Shown: piece by piece, positions 1 through 8,975 of the stretch
How positions within the stretch are numbered: position 1 is the first letter of the stretch
How the letters are laid out: every line of letters starts with the position of its first letter
Assembly: GCA_016720545.1 (NCBI GenBank)
Contig: JADKKK010000002.1
Span: 434,001 to 498,000, forward strand
DNA length: 64,000 nt
DNA from: Myxococcales bacterium
Lineage (GTDB): Bacteria; Myxococcota_A; Polyangia; Polyangiales; Polyangiaceae
Direction: 5' to 3'
Notes under the pieces: generated by a model
Told to the model about the DNA's origin: nothing
The model's database searches: none
The model's input: only the letters and a program-made list of their open reading frames with translations
Made by a program: the position numbers and the translations under genes

Positions 1-1550
1 AGATCGCGGCCCGCGCGGCGGAGCGACGCCCCTTCACGGGGCCGGAGCTCTTCGCGATCGCCACGGGGCTGCTCGACGCCCTCGCGTTCGCGCACGCGCG
101 CGGAGTGGTCCACCGCGACATCAAGCCCGCGAACGTGATGCTGGTCCGGGGGCCGGCCGGCGTGTCCGTGAAGATCTTGGACTTCGGGCTCGCGAGGGGC
201 GGTAACCCCGGGCAGAAGACCACCGCAAACGTAGGACTTACGCCGCGTTACGCGGCGCCGGAGCAGTGGAACGCCAGCTACGGCGCGGTGGGCCCGGCGA
301 CCGATCTGTTCGCCCTCGGGCTCGTCCTCGAGGAGGCCGCGACGCTCTCGCCCGCGCTCGCTGGCGACTCCCTGGCCGAGGTCGTGGCGTCGAGCACCAA
401 CGTGGCGCGCCGCTCGTCGGTGCCTCACAGCCGCCCCGACTTGCCGCCGGGGTTCGCGGCCGCGATCGATCGGGCGACCCGCGTGTCTCCGGGCGAGCGC
501 TTCGCCACCGCCGAGGCGATGAGCGCCGGCCTCCGCGCGCCGCCCGCGCCGCCGCCCGCCTGCGGGCCGCCGGCCTTCGGACCGGGCACCGCGACGCCTG
601 GGCCGCCTACGGGGCGTGGGCCCGCCGCGTACGGCCCGCCCGGCGTGGCGTACGGGCCGCCGAGCGCGCCGCCGGGGGCCGCCCCTGGCCCGGCGTATGG
701 CGCACCTGGCGCGCCGCCGGGGGCCGCGCCACCCCGCGCGTACGGCCCACCTCCCGCGCCACCCCGCGCGTACGGTCCCCACCTCTCGGCAAGCCTCCCA
801 CTGGCGGCTTCCCCGCTCGCCGAGCCGCCTACCGGGCGCCCCTCCCGGCTCGGCCCCGCCGTGCTCGTGTTCCTCGGGCTCTCGGGCCTCGCGGTGGCGG
901 GCCTCTTCGCGGGCGGCTTCGGGGTCGCCTACTTCGTGTCGCGTCCGGCCGAGACCGCTCCTCCTGGGGTGGCCTACAGCGCCGGGCCTAGCGCCCCGCC
1001 CACGCCGCCGCCCCCGGACGCTCCGGCGACCGCCGCGTCGACTCCGGCGGCTGCGACGGCACCCGCGAGCGCGAAGTCGCGGACCCGTCCCACACCCGAG
1101 CCACCGCCGCAGCCGGGGCCGCCGCAGCCGGGGCCGCCGCAGCCGGGGCCGCCGCAGCCGGGGCCGCCGCAGCCGGGGCCGCCGCAGCCGGGGCCCGCGC
1201 GGGGATTCTCCGTCACGGCGCTCGGGCGGGAGAACCTCTACCCCTCGGTGGCGAGCTTCGTGGCGGTCGTCAACAGCCGCGGTCCGGGCCTCGAGCGCTG
1301 CTTCAAGAAAGCGGGCGTGGGTGGCGAGCCCTATTCGGTCAAGGTGCGGCGCTCGTTCCGGCGCGACCCCGCCGTGATCAACATCGTGGCGACCATGAGC
1401 TACAACGGCTCGCCCTCGGGCGCCGCGGCGGCTGAGGAGATCAAGGACTGCGTCTACTCCGACGTCCACGGCTGGCAGTGGCCGAGCCCGGGCTGGGGAG
1501 ACAAGCCCGATGCAGGTGTAGCCTACATCGAGTTCCGCGCGGGCTACTGA
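1..1550 (+). CDS. Serine/threonine protein kinase, 5'-truncated by window edge
   Basis: The reading frame is open from base 3, so the start lies left of the window and only the C-lobe onward is present. Visible kinase motifs are HRDIKPANV (catalytic loop), DFG with ILDFGLAR, and AAPEQW in the activation segment. A Pro/Gly/Ala/Tyr-rich linker follows, then one membrane segment (bases about 868-940), then a second Pro-rich stretch with six PQPGP repeats. The last ~110 residues form a folded domain with two Cys and a WQWP motif, resembling AgmX/PglI-type C-terminal domains of myxobacterial envelope proteins (a resemblance, not a proven hit). Inferred role: transmembrane signalling kinase with a cytoplasmic catalytic part and an extracytoplasmic C-terminal domain. 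It converges on bamA with 7 bases between the stops. Confidence 0.85.
   Translation, partial: IAARAAERRPFTGPELFAIATGLLDALAFAHARGVVHRDIKPANVMLVRGPAGVSVKILDFGLARGGNPGQKTTANVGLTPRYAAPEQWNASYGAVGPATDLFALGLVLEEAATLSPALAGDSLAEVVASSTNVARRSSVPHSRPDLPPGFAAAIDRATRVSPGERFATAEAMSAGLRAPPAPPPACGPPAFGPGTATPGPPTGRGPAAYGPPGVAYGPPSAPPGAAPGPAYGAPGAPPGAAPPRAYGPPPAPPRAYGPHLSASLPLAASPLAEPPTGRPSRLGPAVLVFLGLSGLAVAGLFAGGFGVAYFVSRPAETAPPGVAYSAGPSAPPTPPPPDAPATAASTPAAATAPASAKSRTRPTPEPPPQPGPPQPGPPQPGPPQPGPPQPGPPQPGPARGFSVTALGRENLYPSVASFVAVVNSRGPGLERCFKKAGVGGEPYSVKVRRSFRRDPAVINIVATMSYNGSPSGAAAAEEIKDCVYSDVHGWQWPSPGWGDKPDAGVAYIEFRAGY
1107..1196 (+). repeat. Six tandem 15-bp units encoding PQPGP
   Basis: The unit ccgcagccggggccg is repeated six times in frame in the extracytoplasmic linker of the kinase. 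Length change by whole units would keep the frame, so this is probably a flexible, length-variable spacer spanning the envelope. Confidence 0.8.
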
Positions 1551-1557
1551 GCGGCGC

Positions 1558-4248
1558 TCAGAAGAAGTTGCCGATGGTGAACTCGAACACGCTGCTCTCC
1601 TCGAAGTAGAGCTTGTTCAGCGGGAAGCCCCACTCGAACCGCAGCGGACCGAGCGGCGAGAACCAGCGCACGCCGAAGCCGGAGGAGGCGCGGAGGTTGG
1701 CGAGCGACGAGGCCGTGAAGCACGGCTGGACGAGCTTCGAGAACTGCGGCGCTGGCGTGGTCTGGCAGTACTGGTCCTCGAGGTTCCAGGCGTTGCCGGC
1801 GTCGAAGAACGTGACGCCGCGGATGCCCACCTTGTCGATGATGGGGAACTCGAGCTCGACGTTCGTGTAGGCCTGCAGGTTGCCGCCGATGTTCGCGCCG
1901 TTGGTGATGGGCGGCGCGTTCACGTCGAGCGACTGGTTCAGCGGCAGACGTGGGCCCACGGTGCGCAGGCGGTAGCCGCGGACGTCGAGGATGCCGCCGA
2001 GGAAGAAGCGGGCGAAGATGGGCACGCCGGCCGACTTCGGGCTCGTGACGACGCCCGCCTCGGTGTTGACCTTGAACACCACGCCGGAGCCCGCCTGGTC
2101 GGTCTGGCCGAAGAGCGGCACGTAGAAGCGGCCCGTGAGGCGGTGGCGCAAGAACTCGATCTCGCTCCCGATGACTCCGCTGGCGATCTCGGTGGAGCCC
2201 TGGAGGAACAACCCTGAGGTGGGGAAGAGGCGGTTGTTGCGCGTGTCGTAGGTGAGCGTTGGCCGCAGCGAGATGGTGCGGCCGGCGTTGAACAGGTTCG
2301 CGAGGGGCAGCCGCTGGAAGGTGCTCGAGAAGCTCGAGTTCGAGCCGAGGAACGTGGTGACCTGGGTGGTGTCGACCTTGTCGTTCTGGACGGTGCCCGT
2401 GAGGCTCACGCGGAGCCACGGCTGGACGAGCGCGTACCCGAACGTGAGCGAGCCGCCGAGCGATCGCCTGGAAAAGTCAGTAAAAATATAGAGTTGGTCG
2501 TAGAGCTCCGTGCTCGCCGACCAGTCGGAGTCGAGGAAGTACGGCTCGAAGAAGCGAATGCTGATGAGCTGACGGAGGCCGCTTATCTGGGCCTGCAGCG
2601 CGAGCGACTGGCCGTTGCCGAACAGGTTCGCCTGCTGCACCTGCGCGGTGGCGATGAAGTTCTCGACGCTGCTGAAGCCGGCGCCCACCTGAAAGGTGCC
2701 GGTGGGGCGCTCGGTCACCTCGAAGGTGATCTGGATCTTGTCGGGCGTGCTGCCCTGCTGCGTGCTCACGTCGACGCGCTCGAAGTACCCGAGGGCGGTC
2801 ATGCGCCGCTTCGAGTCTTCCATCTTGGTCTCCGAGAAGAGCTGCCCCTCCTCGATTTCCATTTCGCGGCGCAGGACCTTGTCGCGGGTCTTGGTGTTGC
2901 CCTTGATCTCGATGCGCTCGACGTGCACGAGCGGGCCGCGGCGTATGGGGATGACGATGTCGACCTCGCGGCGCACCGGGTCGAGCTCGGTCTCGGGGTC
3001 GGCCTCCACGTTCGCGTAGCCGGCGTCGCGGTAGAGCAGGCGCACGGCGGTGAGGTCCTTCACGAGCTCGGCGCGGTTGAAGAAGTCGCCGCTCTTGGCC
3101 TTCACGAGCTGGCGTAGCGCCTTGCGGCCGCCGATGGGCTCGACCTCCTTGCCGTCCGCGTCCCGCTCGAACACCTTGAGCTGGCGGATCTTGAAGCGCG
3201 GGCCCTCGTGGATGGTGACCGTGATCTCGATGCCCTCGCGGTCGGGCGTGAGCATGACGCGCGGTGTCCCCACCTGCACGTTCATGTAGCCCTTGTCGTA
3301 GTAGAGGGCGTTCAACATGAGGACGTCGCGCTCGAAGACGTCCTGCCGGTAGGGGCCGCCCGAGCCGAAGGCGAGGAAGCCGGCGTTGCCGGTCTGCATG
3401 CCTTCGCGGAGCTCGGTGTCGGAGACCGTGTAGTTGCCGATGAAGGTCACGCGGCGCACGGTGACCGGCGAGTGCTCGGCGATCTTGAAGCGGACGACGA
3501 CCTCGTTGTCGCGCTCGGCGTCCACCGTCGACTCGACGTCGGCGAGGAAGTAGCCCTTCTCCGCGTAGGCGTCCTTGATCTTCTGGACGCTCCGCCGCAC
3601 GGCGGGGACGCTCAAGATGGTGTTGGGCTTGACCTCCACCGCCTCCTGCAGCTTGTCGTTCTCGATCTCGGAGTTGCCCTCGAACTCGACGGCCTTCACG
3701 TTGGGTCGCTCGCGGACGAGAAAGCGCAGCGACACGCCGCGATCGGAGCGCGTGAGGTCGACCTCGATGTCGTCGAAGAAGCCGGAGTCCCACAGGGCCC
3801 GAACGTCCGATGAGAGCAGCTCGGGGCGGAACGCCTGGCCCGGGCGCAGGCGCAGGTAGGTCATCACGTCGTCGCGCGCCACGCGGCGGTTGCCGCTCAC
3901 CTCGATGGCGAGGATCGGCGCCCCGGCCGCCTTCTCGGCCTCGGTGAGGGGCAGGCGAATGGCTGGCGCTGCGGGCGCCGCGGCCACGGGCGTCGGCGTG
4001 GACGGTCCCGCGTCGGCCGAGGCCCCCGCGTCCATTGGGCTGCCGGCGTCGGCCGCGAGCGGCGTCGCGCGCGCGCCCGCGTCGCCAGCCCCCGCGTCGT
4101 CCCCTGCGGCCGCCGCGCTGCGCACCGCGGGCACGAGCTGCGCGCGGGAAGTTCCCGAAAGGACGAATAAAAGTAGCCCCAGCACGAGCCCGAGGGCGGC
4201 GAGCAGCCGTGCGCTTCGTCTCGGGTCAAGGAAGGGGCGGGTCGGCAT
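1558..4248 (-). CDS. bamA: Outer membrane protein assembly factor BamA
   Basis: 896 residues, longer than the usual ~800. An N-terminal hydrophobic signal segment is followed by an Ala/Asp/Gly/Pro-rich stretch (about residues 45-100) absent from enterobacterial BamA. Then come POTRA-type repeats with typical strand motifs (IEVSGNRRV, VEFEGNSEI, VTFIGNYTV, IEIKGNTKT) to about residue 490, and an Omp85 barrel. The barrel carries the conserved VRGY motif and ends in Phe-Phe, the usual beta-signal. Known role: it inserts beta-barrel proteins into the outer membrane as the core of the BAM complex. No skp or lpx genes adjoin it, so it is not in the classical operon context. The chosen ATG directly precedes the signal peptide; no strong ribosome site is visible. 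Confidence 0.96.
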   Translation of the reverse strand: MPTRPFLDPRRSARLLAALGLVLGLLLFVLSGTSRAQLVPAVRSAAAAGDDAGAGDAGARATPLAADAGSPMDAGASADAGPSTPTPVAAAPAAPAIRLPLTEAEKAAGAPILAIEVSGNRRVARDDVMTYLRLRPGQAFRPELLSSDVRALWDSGFFDDIEVDLTRSDRGVSLRFLVRERPNVKAVEFEGNSEIENDKLQEAVEVKPNTILSVPAVRRSVQKIKDAYAEKGYFLADVESTVDAERDNEVVVRFKIAEHSPVTVRRVTFIGNYTVSDTELREGMQTGNAGFLAFGSGGPYRQDVFERDVLMLNALYYDKGYMNVQVGTPRVMLTPDREGIEITVTIHEGPRFKIRQLKVFERDADGKEVEPIGGRKALRQLVKAKSGDFFNRAELVKDLTAVRLLYRDAGYANVEADPETELDPVRREVDIVIPIRRGPLVHVERIEIKGNTKTRDKVLRREMEIEEGQLFSETKMEDSKRRMTALGYFERVDVSTQQGSTPDKIQITFEVTERPTGTFQVGAGFSSVENFIATAQVQQANLFGNGQSLALQAQISGLRQLISIRFFEPYFLDSDWSASTELYDQLYIFTDFSRRSLGGSLTFGYALVQPWLRVSLTGTVQNDKVDTTQVTTFLGSNSSFSSTFQRLPLANLFNAGRTISLRPTLTYDTRNNRLFPTSGLFLQGSTEIASGVIGSEIEFLRHRLTGRFYVPLFGQTDQAGSGVVFKVNTEAGVVTSPKSAGVPIFARFFLGGILDVRGYRLRTVGPRLPLNQSLDVNAPPITNGANIGGNLQAYTNVELEFPIIDKVGIRGVTFFDAGNAWNLEDQYCQTTPAPQFSKLVQPCFTASSLANLRASSGFGVRWFSPLGPLRFEWGFPLNKLYFEESSVFEFTIGNFF

Positions 4249-4289
4249 CGAGCAGAGCTGCGTGGCGGAGATCCCGCAGACGCGGAGGG

Positions 4290-4319
4290 GTCCTATCGCG
4301 TTACCGGGAGCAAGGTCAA
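4290..4319 (-). promoter_or_regulatory. Candidate bamA promoter
   Basis: On the minus strand TTGACC (4314-4319) and TAGGAC (4290-4295) are 18 bp apart, about 40 bases upstream of the bamA ATG. The -35 is good and the -10 weak. It lies in the 182-bp gap between the MFS gene and bamA. Confidence 0.35.
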
Positions 4320-4430
4320 CGCGTGTTTGGCGTCGCGCTCCGGGGCCGCCTCCCCTCGGGTGCGCGCGTGCCTTGCGGATTCATGCGCGCGCGCCCCGAG
4401 GGGGAGATCCGGCGACCCTTGGTGCGGAGA

Positions 4431-5708
4431 CTAACTGGGGGCCACGGCCCCCTCGGGCGTCGACAGGTCGCCCGGCCGCGGCCACCAGAGATACCCGGAG
4501 AGGCCGAACGCCGCCGCGAGGGTCAGCATCGCGACCCGGCTCGGCATCACGTCGGCGAGGAGCCCCACGAGCGGCGGAGACCAGAGATCGCCGAAGAGGT
4601 GGATCGCGAAGATCGCGAGCGCCATCGCGCTCGCGCGGACGTGGGCGGGGACGCTTTTCAGGAGGATCGCGTTGATGGGCGACATCGAGAGGAACAGCGC
4701 CACCTCGCAGAAGAACGCCGCGCCGAAGAAGGCGTTCGACGATGGCGCGAGGAAGCAGAAGGCGGCGATGGGCGTCGCGATGAGGCTCCCGACGGCGCAT
4801 AGCTTGAGGAGGGCGGAGACCTCGAGCTCGGTCCGGCGCTTCGCTTCGGCTTCGGTGGGCGCCTCGCTTGGCGGGCCGAGGTGCGCCGTCGCCTTCGCTT
4901 GCAGTCGGTCGGCCAGGTTCCCGCCCAGGAAGGTGCCGACCGCCCCACCGACGACGGTGATCAGGCCGAAGCGGAAGTTGGCGCTCACGAGCGTCACCTT
5001 GAAGGTGTCGGAGAGGAAGGTGGGGGCCCAGTAGCTGAAGCCCCCGAGGGCGAACGTGTAGGCGCAGTACCCAAGCAGCGCGCGCCGGTACTGCCGGGCG
5101 GCTCGGAGCTCCCCGAGGGCCTCCCGCACGTTCGGCTTCTCGCGGCTGCCGCGCTCGGGCTCGACCACGAGGAGGCAGGCGAAGCCGAGCAGCAGCCCCG
5201 GTCCGCCCGCGAGGTAGAACGCATAACGCCAGCCGTAGGCGTGCTCGATCGCGCCACCGATGAGGTAGCCGAGCGCGGCGCCGATGGGCTGAGCTACGTA
5301 AAATATCGAGAGGTTTCGGCCTTTTCGCGCCGTCGGGGAGACGTCGTCGATGAGCGTGGGGGCGATGGCGGTGAAGCTCGCCTCGCCGACGCCGACGACC
5401 GCCCGCCAGAAGAGCAGGGTAGGCGCGGTGCGCGCAAAGCCCGAGGCGACCGTGGCGACGCTCCACACGAGGATGCCGAACGTGATGAGGCGGGTGCGAC
5501 GCCCGCGGTCCGCGAGGTAGCCGAAGACGGGGCTCGAGGTGAAGTACCCCACGAGGAAGATCGTGGCCATGAGCCCGCTCACGAAGTTCGAGAGGAGCAG
5601 CTCGTCGCGGACCTTCGGGAGCACCGCCGCGAGCACGTAGCGGTCCACGAAGTTCAGCAGGTTCAGCGCCGTGAGGAGCGCGAGCACGGCGGCGGGGCGA
5701 CGGATCAC
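4431..5708 (-). CDS. MFS transporter, Spinster-like
   Basis: 425 residues with about 12 hydrophobic segments. Helix 1 carries NFVDRYVL, and the loop between helices 2 and 3 carries the MFS signature YLADRGRRTRL. Helices 4-5 hold the GVGEASF and PTLIDD motifs seen in Spinster-like members of the family. A central cytoplasmic loop (about residues 230-265) is charged. Substrate cannot be told from sequence; relatives move sphingolipid-like or organic anion substrates. It is transcribed away from the topoisomerase VI operon. Codons for IFYVA near 5294-5308 are unusually AT-rich for this gene. Confidence 0.85.
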   Translation of the reverse strand: MIRRPAAVLALLTALNLLNFVDRYVLAAVLPKVRDELLLSNFVSGLMATIFLVGYFTSSPVFGYLADRGRRTRLITFGILVWSVATVASGFARTAPTLLFWRAVVGVGEASFTAIAPTLIDDVSPTARKGRNLSIFYVAQPIGAALGYLIGGAIEHAYGWRYAFYLAGGPGLLLGFACLLVVEPERGSREKPNVREALGELRAARQYRRALLGYCAYTFALGGFSYWAPTFLSDTFKVTLVSANFRFGLITVVGGAVGTFLGGNLADRLQAKATAHLGPPSEAPTEAEAKRRTELEVSALLKLCAVGSLIATPIAAFCFLAPSSNAFFGAAFFCEVALFLSMSPINAILLKSVPAHVRASAMALAIFAIHLFGDLWSPPLVGLLADVMPSRVAMLTLAAAFGLSGYLWWPRPGDLSTPEGAVAPS

Positions 5709-5797
5709 CCGCCGAGACTACGGCGTTGTGGCCGGACCCGCGCCCAATTCGCGACTCGAGCCCACGCGGGAGCGCCACCGCAGGGCCCCACCGCAGC

Positions 5798-5817
5798 CGT
5801 CCACCCGCGGGTGGACG
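5798..5817. promoter_or_regulatory. Perfect 20-bp palindrome upstream of topoisomerase VI operon
   Basis: CGTCCACCCGCGGGTGGACG is fully self-complementary. It lies between the divergent MFS and topoisomerase VI genes, 13 bp before a TTGACA hexamer. The position suits a dimeric repressor or activator site. It has no T-run, so a terminator is less likely. Confidence 0.45.
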
Positions 5818-5830
5818 CGCCGCGCTCCGC

Positions 5831-5860
5831 TTGACACCTGTTCACCTCCCGCGGTAGCTG
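5831..5860 (+). promoter_or_regulatory. Candidate promoter of topoisomerase VI operon
   Basis: A consensus TTGACA (5831-5836) is followed after 18 bp by TAGCTG (5855-5860). The -10 is weak. Transcription would start near 5867, almost on the ATG at 5871. Either that ATG is read leaderless or the real start is the ATG at 5958. Confidence 0.4.
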
Positions 5861-5870
5861 CCGAAGCGCC

Positions 5871-7796
5871 ATGTTGCCCGCACAAGCCTCCGTCGACTCG
5901 ACGCCCGCCTCGAGCCAGGTCCCGAAGAAGCCCGCGCGCCGCGCCACCGCCGAGACGATGGCCACCAAGCAGCGCGAGATCTCGGTGAGCGAGTTCTTCA
6001 CGAAGAACCGGCACCTGCTCGGGTTCGACAACCCCGCCAAGGCGCTGCTCACGACCGTGAAAGAGGCCGTCGACAACTCGCTCGACGCCTGCGAAGAGGC
6101 CGGGATCCTCCCCGAGCTGCTGGTCGACATCAAGGAGGTGCAGAAGGACCGCTTCCGGGTCGTCATCGAAGACAACGGCCCAGGCATCGTGAAGGCGCAG
6201 ATGCCCAAGATCTTCGCCAAGCTGCTCTACGGCAGCAAGTTCCACCGCCTGAAGCAGTCGCGTGGGCAGCAGGGCATCGGCATCAGCGCCGCCGGGCTCT
6301 ACGCGCAGCTCACGACCGGCAAGGCGGTCACGATCACCTCGAAGATCGGCAAGGGTCGCCCCGCCATCCAAATCGAGCTGCGCATCGACACCAAGCGAAA
6401 CCAGCCCGACGTTGTGAGCGAGCGCATCGTGCCCTGGGAGCGCGAGCACGGGACGCGCGTCGAGCTCGAGCTGGTCGCGGCGTACCGCGGCGGGCGCACC
6501 GGCGTCGACGCGTACCTGGAGCAGACCGTGGTCGCGAACCCGCACCTGGGGCTCAGCTACGATCCGCCGCGTGGCGAGCGCGTGGTCTACCCGCGGGCGT
6601 CGAGCGAGCTGCCCCGCGAGGCGCAGGAAATCAAGCCTCATCCGCACGGCGTCGAGCTCGGGATGCTGCAAATGATGCTCTCCGATGCCGAGGGCAAGTC
6701 GGTGCAGGAGGTCCTCGCGGCCGACTTCTCACGCGTGAGCAGCAACGTCGCCGGGAAGATCTGCAAAGACGCGGGCGTCTCCGCCCAGACGCCCGCCGGC
6801 GAGGTGCGCGGCGACGATCTCGACCGGCTCTACAAGGCGCTCGGCGAGGTGAAGCTGATGGCGCCGCCCGCCTCGTGCGTGGTGCCCATCGGCGAAGAGT
6901 TGCTCATCACGGGCCTCCGCCGTCGCTTCCCCGACGCCGACTTCGTCGCCTCGAGCACGCGGCCCCCGTCGGTGTACCGCGGCAACCCGTTCGTGGTGGA
7001 GGTGGGCCTCGCGTACGGCGGCTCGATGTCGGCGGACGAGCCCGCGGACGTCATGCGGTTCGCGAACCGTGTGCCGCTCCAGTACCAGCCGAAGGCCTGC
7101 GCGATCAGCGAGTCGGTGTACGACACGAACTGGCGCTCGTACGAGATCGCTCAGCCGAAGGGGTCGCTGCCGATCGGCCCGCTCGCCATCGTGGTGCACC
7201 TCGCGAGCGTGTGGGTGCCGTTCACGAGCGAGGCGAAGGAGGCGGTCGCTCACTACGACGACCTGCTCCGCGAGATGCGGCTCGCCGTGCAAGAGTGCGG
7301 GCGGAAGCTCGGCTCCTACCTCCGGGCGCGCGAGCGCGCGGCGAGCGACCAGAAGCGGCTCGGCATTTTCCAGCGCTACATCCCCGAGGTGGCGCAGGCC
7401 ATCGCGGACATCCTCGCGGTGGACGCCGAGGGCGTCGAGGGCGCGTTCTTGCGAGCGCTGCCGAACTTCGCGAAGGTGGCCCTCGTAGAGACCACGGAGG
7501 AGGACGACGAGCCCTCCCGCGCCGCGTCGATGTTGCCACCCCCGGACGACGGCGACAGCGCGAGGCCGCCGCCACCTCCGCGCGTGCCTGAAGATGACGG
7601 CGCCGTGAAGGCCGCGTCGGTGAAGGCCGCGTCGGTGAAGGCCGCGCCTGCGAAGGCCGCGCCCGCGAAGGCCGCGCCCGCGAAGGCCGCGCCCGCGAAG
7701 GCTGCGCCCGCGAAGGCTGCGCCGGCGAAGAGCGCGAAGAGCGCGAAGGCCGCGCCGAGCAAGCCAAACAAGCCCACGAAGAAAGGGCGGGGGTGA
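5871..7796 (+). CDS. top6B: DNA topoisomerase VI subunit B
   Basis: 641 residues. GHKL ATPase motifs are clear: N-box KEAVDNSLDA (Glu65-Asn69), G1 box EDNGPGI (100-106) and G2 box GQQGIGIS (132-139). The transducer domain follows, with NRVPLQYQ at 389-396. In the family, subunit B binds ATP and clamps the transported duplex, while subunit A cuts the other duplex as an A2B2 enzyme. The last ~60 residues are an added Lys/Ala/Pro tail made of 15-bp repeats. Family homology starts at MATKQ (ATG 5958); the preceding 29 residues are basic and low-complexity, so either ATG may be used and neither has a strong ribosome site. Subunit A follows after 3 bases. Confidence 0.93.
   Translation: MLPAQASVDSTPASSQVPKKPARRATAETMATKQREISVSEFFTKNRHLLGFDNPAKALLTTVKEAVDNSLDACEEAGILPELLVDIKEVQKDRFRVVIEDNGPGIVKAQMPKIFAKLLYGSKFHRLKQSRGQQGIGISAAGLYAQLTTGKAVTITSKIGKGRPAIQIELRIDTKRNQPDVVSERIVPWEREHGTRVELELVAAYRGGRTGVDAYLEQTVVANPHLGLSYDPPRGERVVYPRASSELPREAQEIKPHPHGVELGMLQMMLSDAEGKSVQEVLAADFSRVSSNVAGKICKDAGVSAQTPAGEVRGDDLDRLYKALGEVKLMAPPASCVVPIGEELLITGLRRRFPDADFVASSTRPPSVYRGNPFVVEVGLAYGGSMSADEPADVMRFANRVPLQYQPKACAISESVYDTNWRSYEIAQPKGSLPIGPLAIVVHLASVWVPFTSEAKEAVAHYDDLLREMRLAVQECGRKLGSYLRARERAASDQKRLGIFQRYIPEVAQAIADILAVDAEGVEGAFLRALPNFAKVALVETTEEDDEPSRAASMLPPPDDGDSARPPPPPRVPEDDGAVKAASVKAASVKAAPAKAAPAKAAPAKAAPAKAAPAKAAPAKSAKSAKAAPSKPNKPTKKGRG
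7605..7730 (+). repeat. 15-bp tandem repeat encoding Lys-Ala-Ala-Ser/Pro tail
   Basis: Eight units of the form g(t/c)gaaggc(c/t)gcgncn, plus a partial ninth, encode (V/A)KAA(S/P) in the C-terminal tail of topoisomerase VI subunit B. The resulting run resembles lysine/alanine-rich histone H1-like tails, which bind DNA non-specifically. Confidence 0.85.
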
Positions 7797-7799
7797 TCC

Positions 7800-8975
7800 A
7801 TGGCCGCCAAGAAGAAAGCCCCGAAGGCCCCCGCCGCGAAGGCCCCCGCGAAGGGCGCGCCTGCGAAGGAGACGTTGCCGCTCGACGCCGTCGACGCAGC
7901 GACGCTGCGAAAGATCGAGAGCCTCGCGAAGCTTGCGCTCCGCTCCGTCGAGCAGGGCGACAACCCGGCCCTGTCGATCCGGACCCGCGCCCTCTCCAAC
8001 GTGTCGTTCAACCCGAAGAAGCGAATCATCGAGCTCGGCGATCGCCGGCAGTCGCGTGAGTTCTTCAACACGTCGATGGCGAAGAAGTTCATGCAGACCT
8101 TCCTCGTGGCGCGTGGCTGCAAGAGCCTCATCGAGGAGCAGAAGACCGTCAGCATTCGTCAAATGTTCTACCTGTCGAAGCACACGCTCCGCGGCAGCCA
8201 GGAGAACACCTTCGACGAGCAGAGCGAGAGCGATCCCATCATCGAGGACCTCGAGGTCGGCATCGACGCGCTCCGCGAGGAGCTGCACCTCTTCGCCAAC
8301 CGCCGCGGGCTCGTGGTCGGCCGGCTCGTCGTCAACGACGCGGGCGACGAGATCGACCTCAGTCGCATGGGCCGCGGCGGCTGGGGAATCCCCAGCATCT
8401 GCGAGGAGAAGGACCTCAAATTCACCCGGTGCGACGCCGAGTTCATCCTCCTCGTCGAGAAGCAGGCGATCTTCCACCGCCTCAACGAGGACCGCATCTG
8501 GGAGAAGCACAAGTGCATCCTCATGACGAGCGAGGGGCAGGCCGCGCGCGGCGCCCGGCGGCTCCTTCAGCGGATGGCCACCGAGCTGAAGCTGCCCATT
8601 TACGTGCTCGTCGATAACGACCCGTGGGGGCTCTACATTTACTCGGTGTTGAAGCAGGGCTCGATCAACCTGGCGTACGAGTCGATGCGCATGGCCGTGC
8701 CGAACGTGCGCTTCCTGGGCATGAGCTCCGTCGACCACAAGCACTTCACGCTGCCGAAGGCCGTGGAGATCAAGCTCTCCAAGGACGACGTGGCCCGCGC
8801 GAACCAGATGAAGAAGTACCCCTGGTTCGCCGACAAGAAGTGGCAGAAGGAGATCGACGATCTCCTCCGCGCCGGCTTCAAGATGGAGCTCGACGGGCTC
8901 CTCACCAAGGGCATCTCGTTCATCACCGAGGAGTACATCCCGAAGAAGATCCGGGACCGGACCTACCTCGTGTAG
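7800..8975 (+). CDS. top6A: DNA topoisomerase VI subunit A (Spo11-like)
   Basis: 391 residues. The winged-helix CAP domain carries the catalytic tyrosine in SIRQMFYLSKHT (Tyr124), at the expected +4 position from Arg120. The Toprim domain has the acidic residue in LLVEKQ (Glu220) and the DxD pair in VLVDNDPWG (Asp272 and Asp274). This subunit makes the double-strand cut through a 5'-phosphotyrosyl bond. It has its own Lys/Ala/Pro-rich N-terminus (residues 1-24), matching the tail of subunit B. GGGGGTGA just upstream of the ATG is a good ribosome site and overlaps the end of subunit B, so translation is probably coupled. Confidence 0.93.
   Translation: MAAKKKAPKAPAAKAPAKGAPAKETLPLDAVDAATLRKIESLAKLALRSVEQGDNPALSIRTRALSNVSFNPKKRIIELGDRRQSREFFNTSMAKKFMQTFLVARGCKSLIEEQKTVSIRQMFYLSKHTLRGSQENTFDEQSESDPIIEDLEVGIDALREELHLFANRRGLVVGRLVVNDAGDEIDLSRMGRGGWGIPSICEEKDLKFTRCDAEFILLVEKQAIFHRLNEDRIWEKHKCILMTSEGQAARGARRLLQRMATELKLPIYVLVDNDPWGLYIYSVLKQGSINLAYESMRMAVPNVRFLGMSSVDHKHFTLPKAVEIKLSKDDVARANQMKKYPWFADKKWQKEIDDLLRAGFKMELDGLLTKGISFITEEYIPKKIRDRTYLV

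Noticed and set aside
2477..3793. A second long minus-strand open frame inside bamA
   Set aside because: Arg/His/Pro-rich composition without motifs; it is the shadow of the BamA frame.
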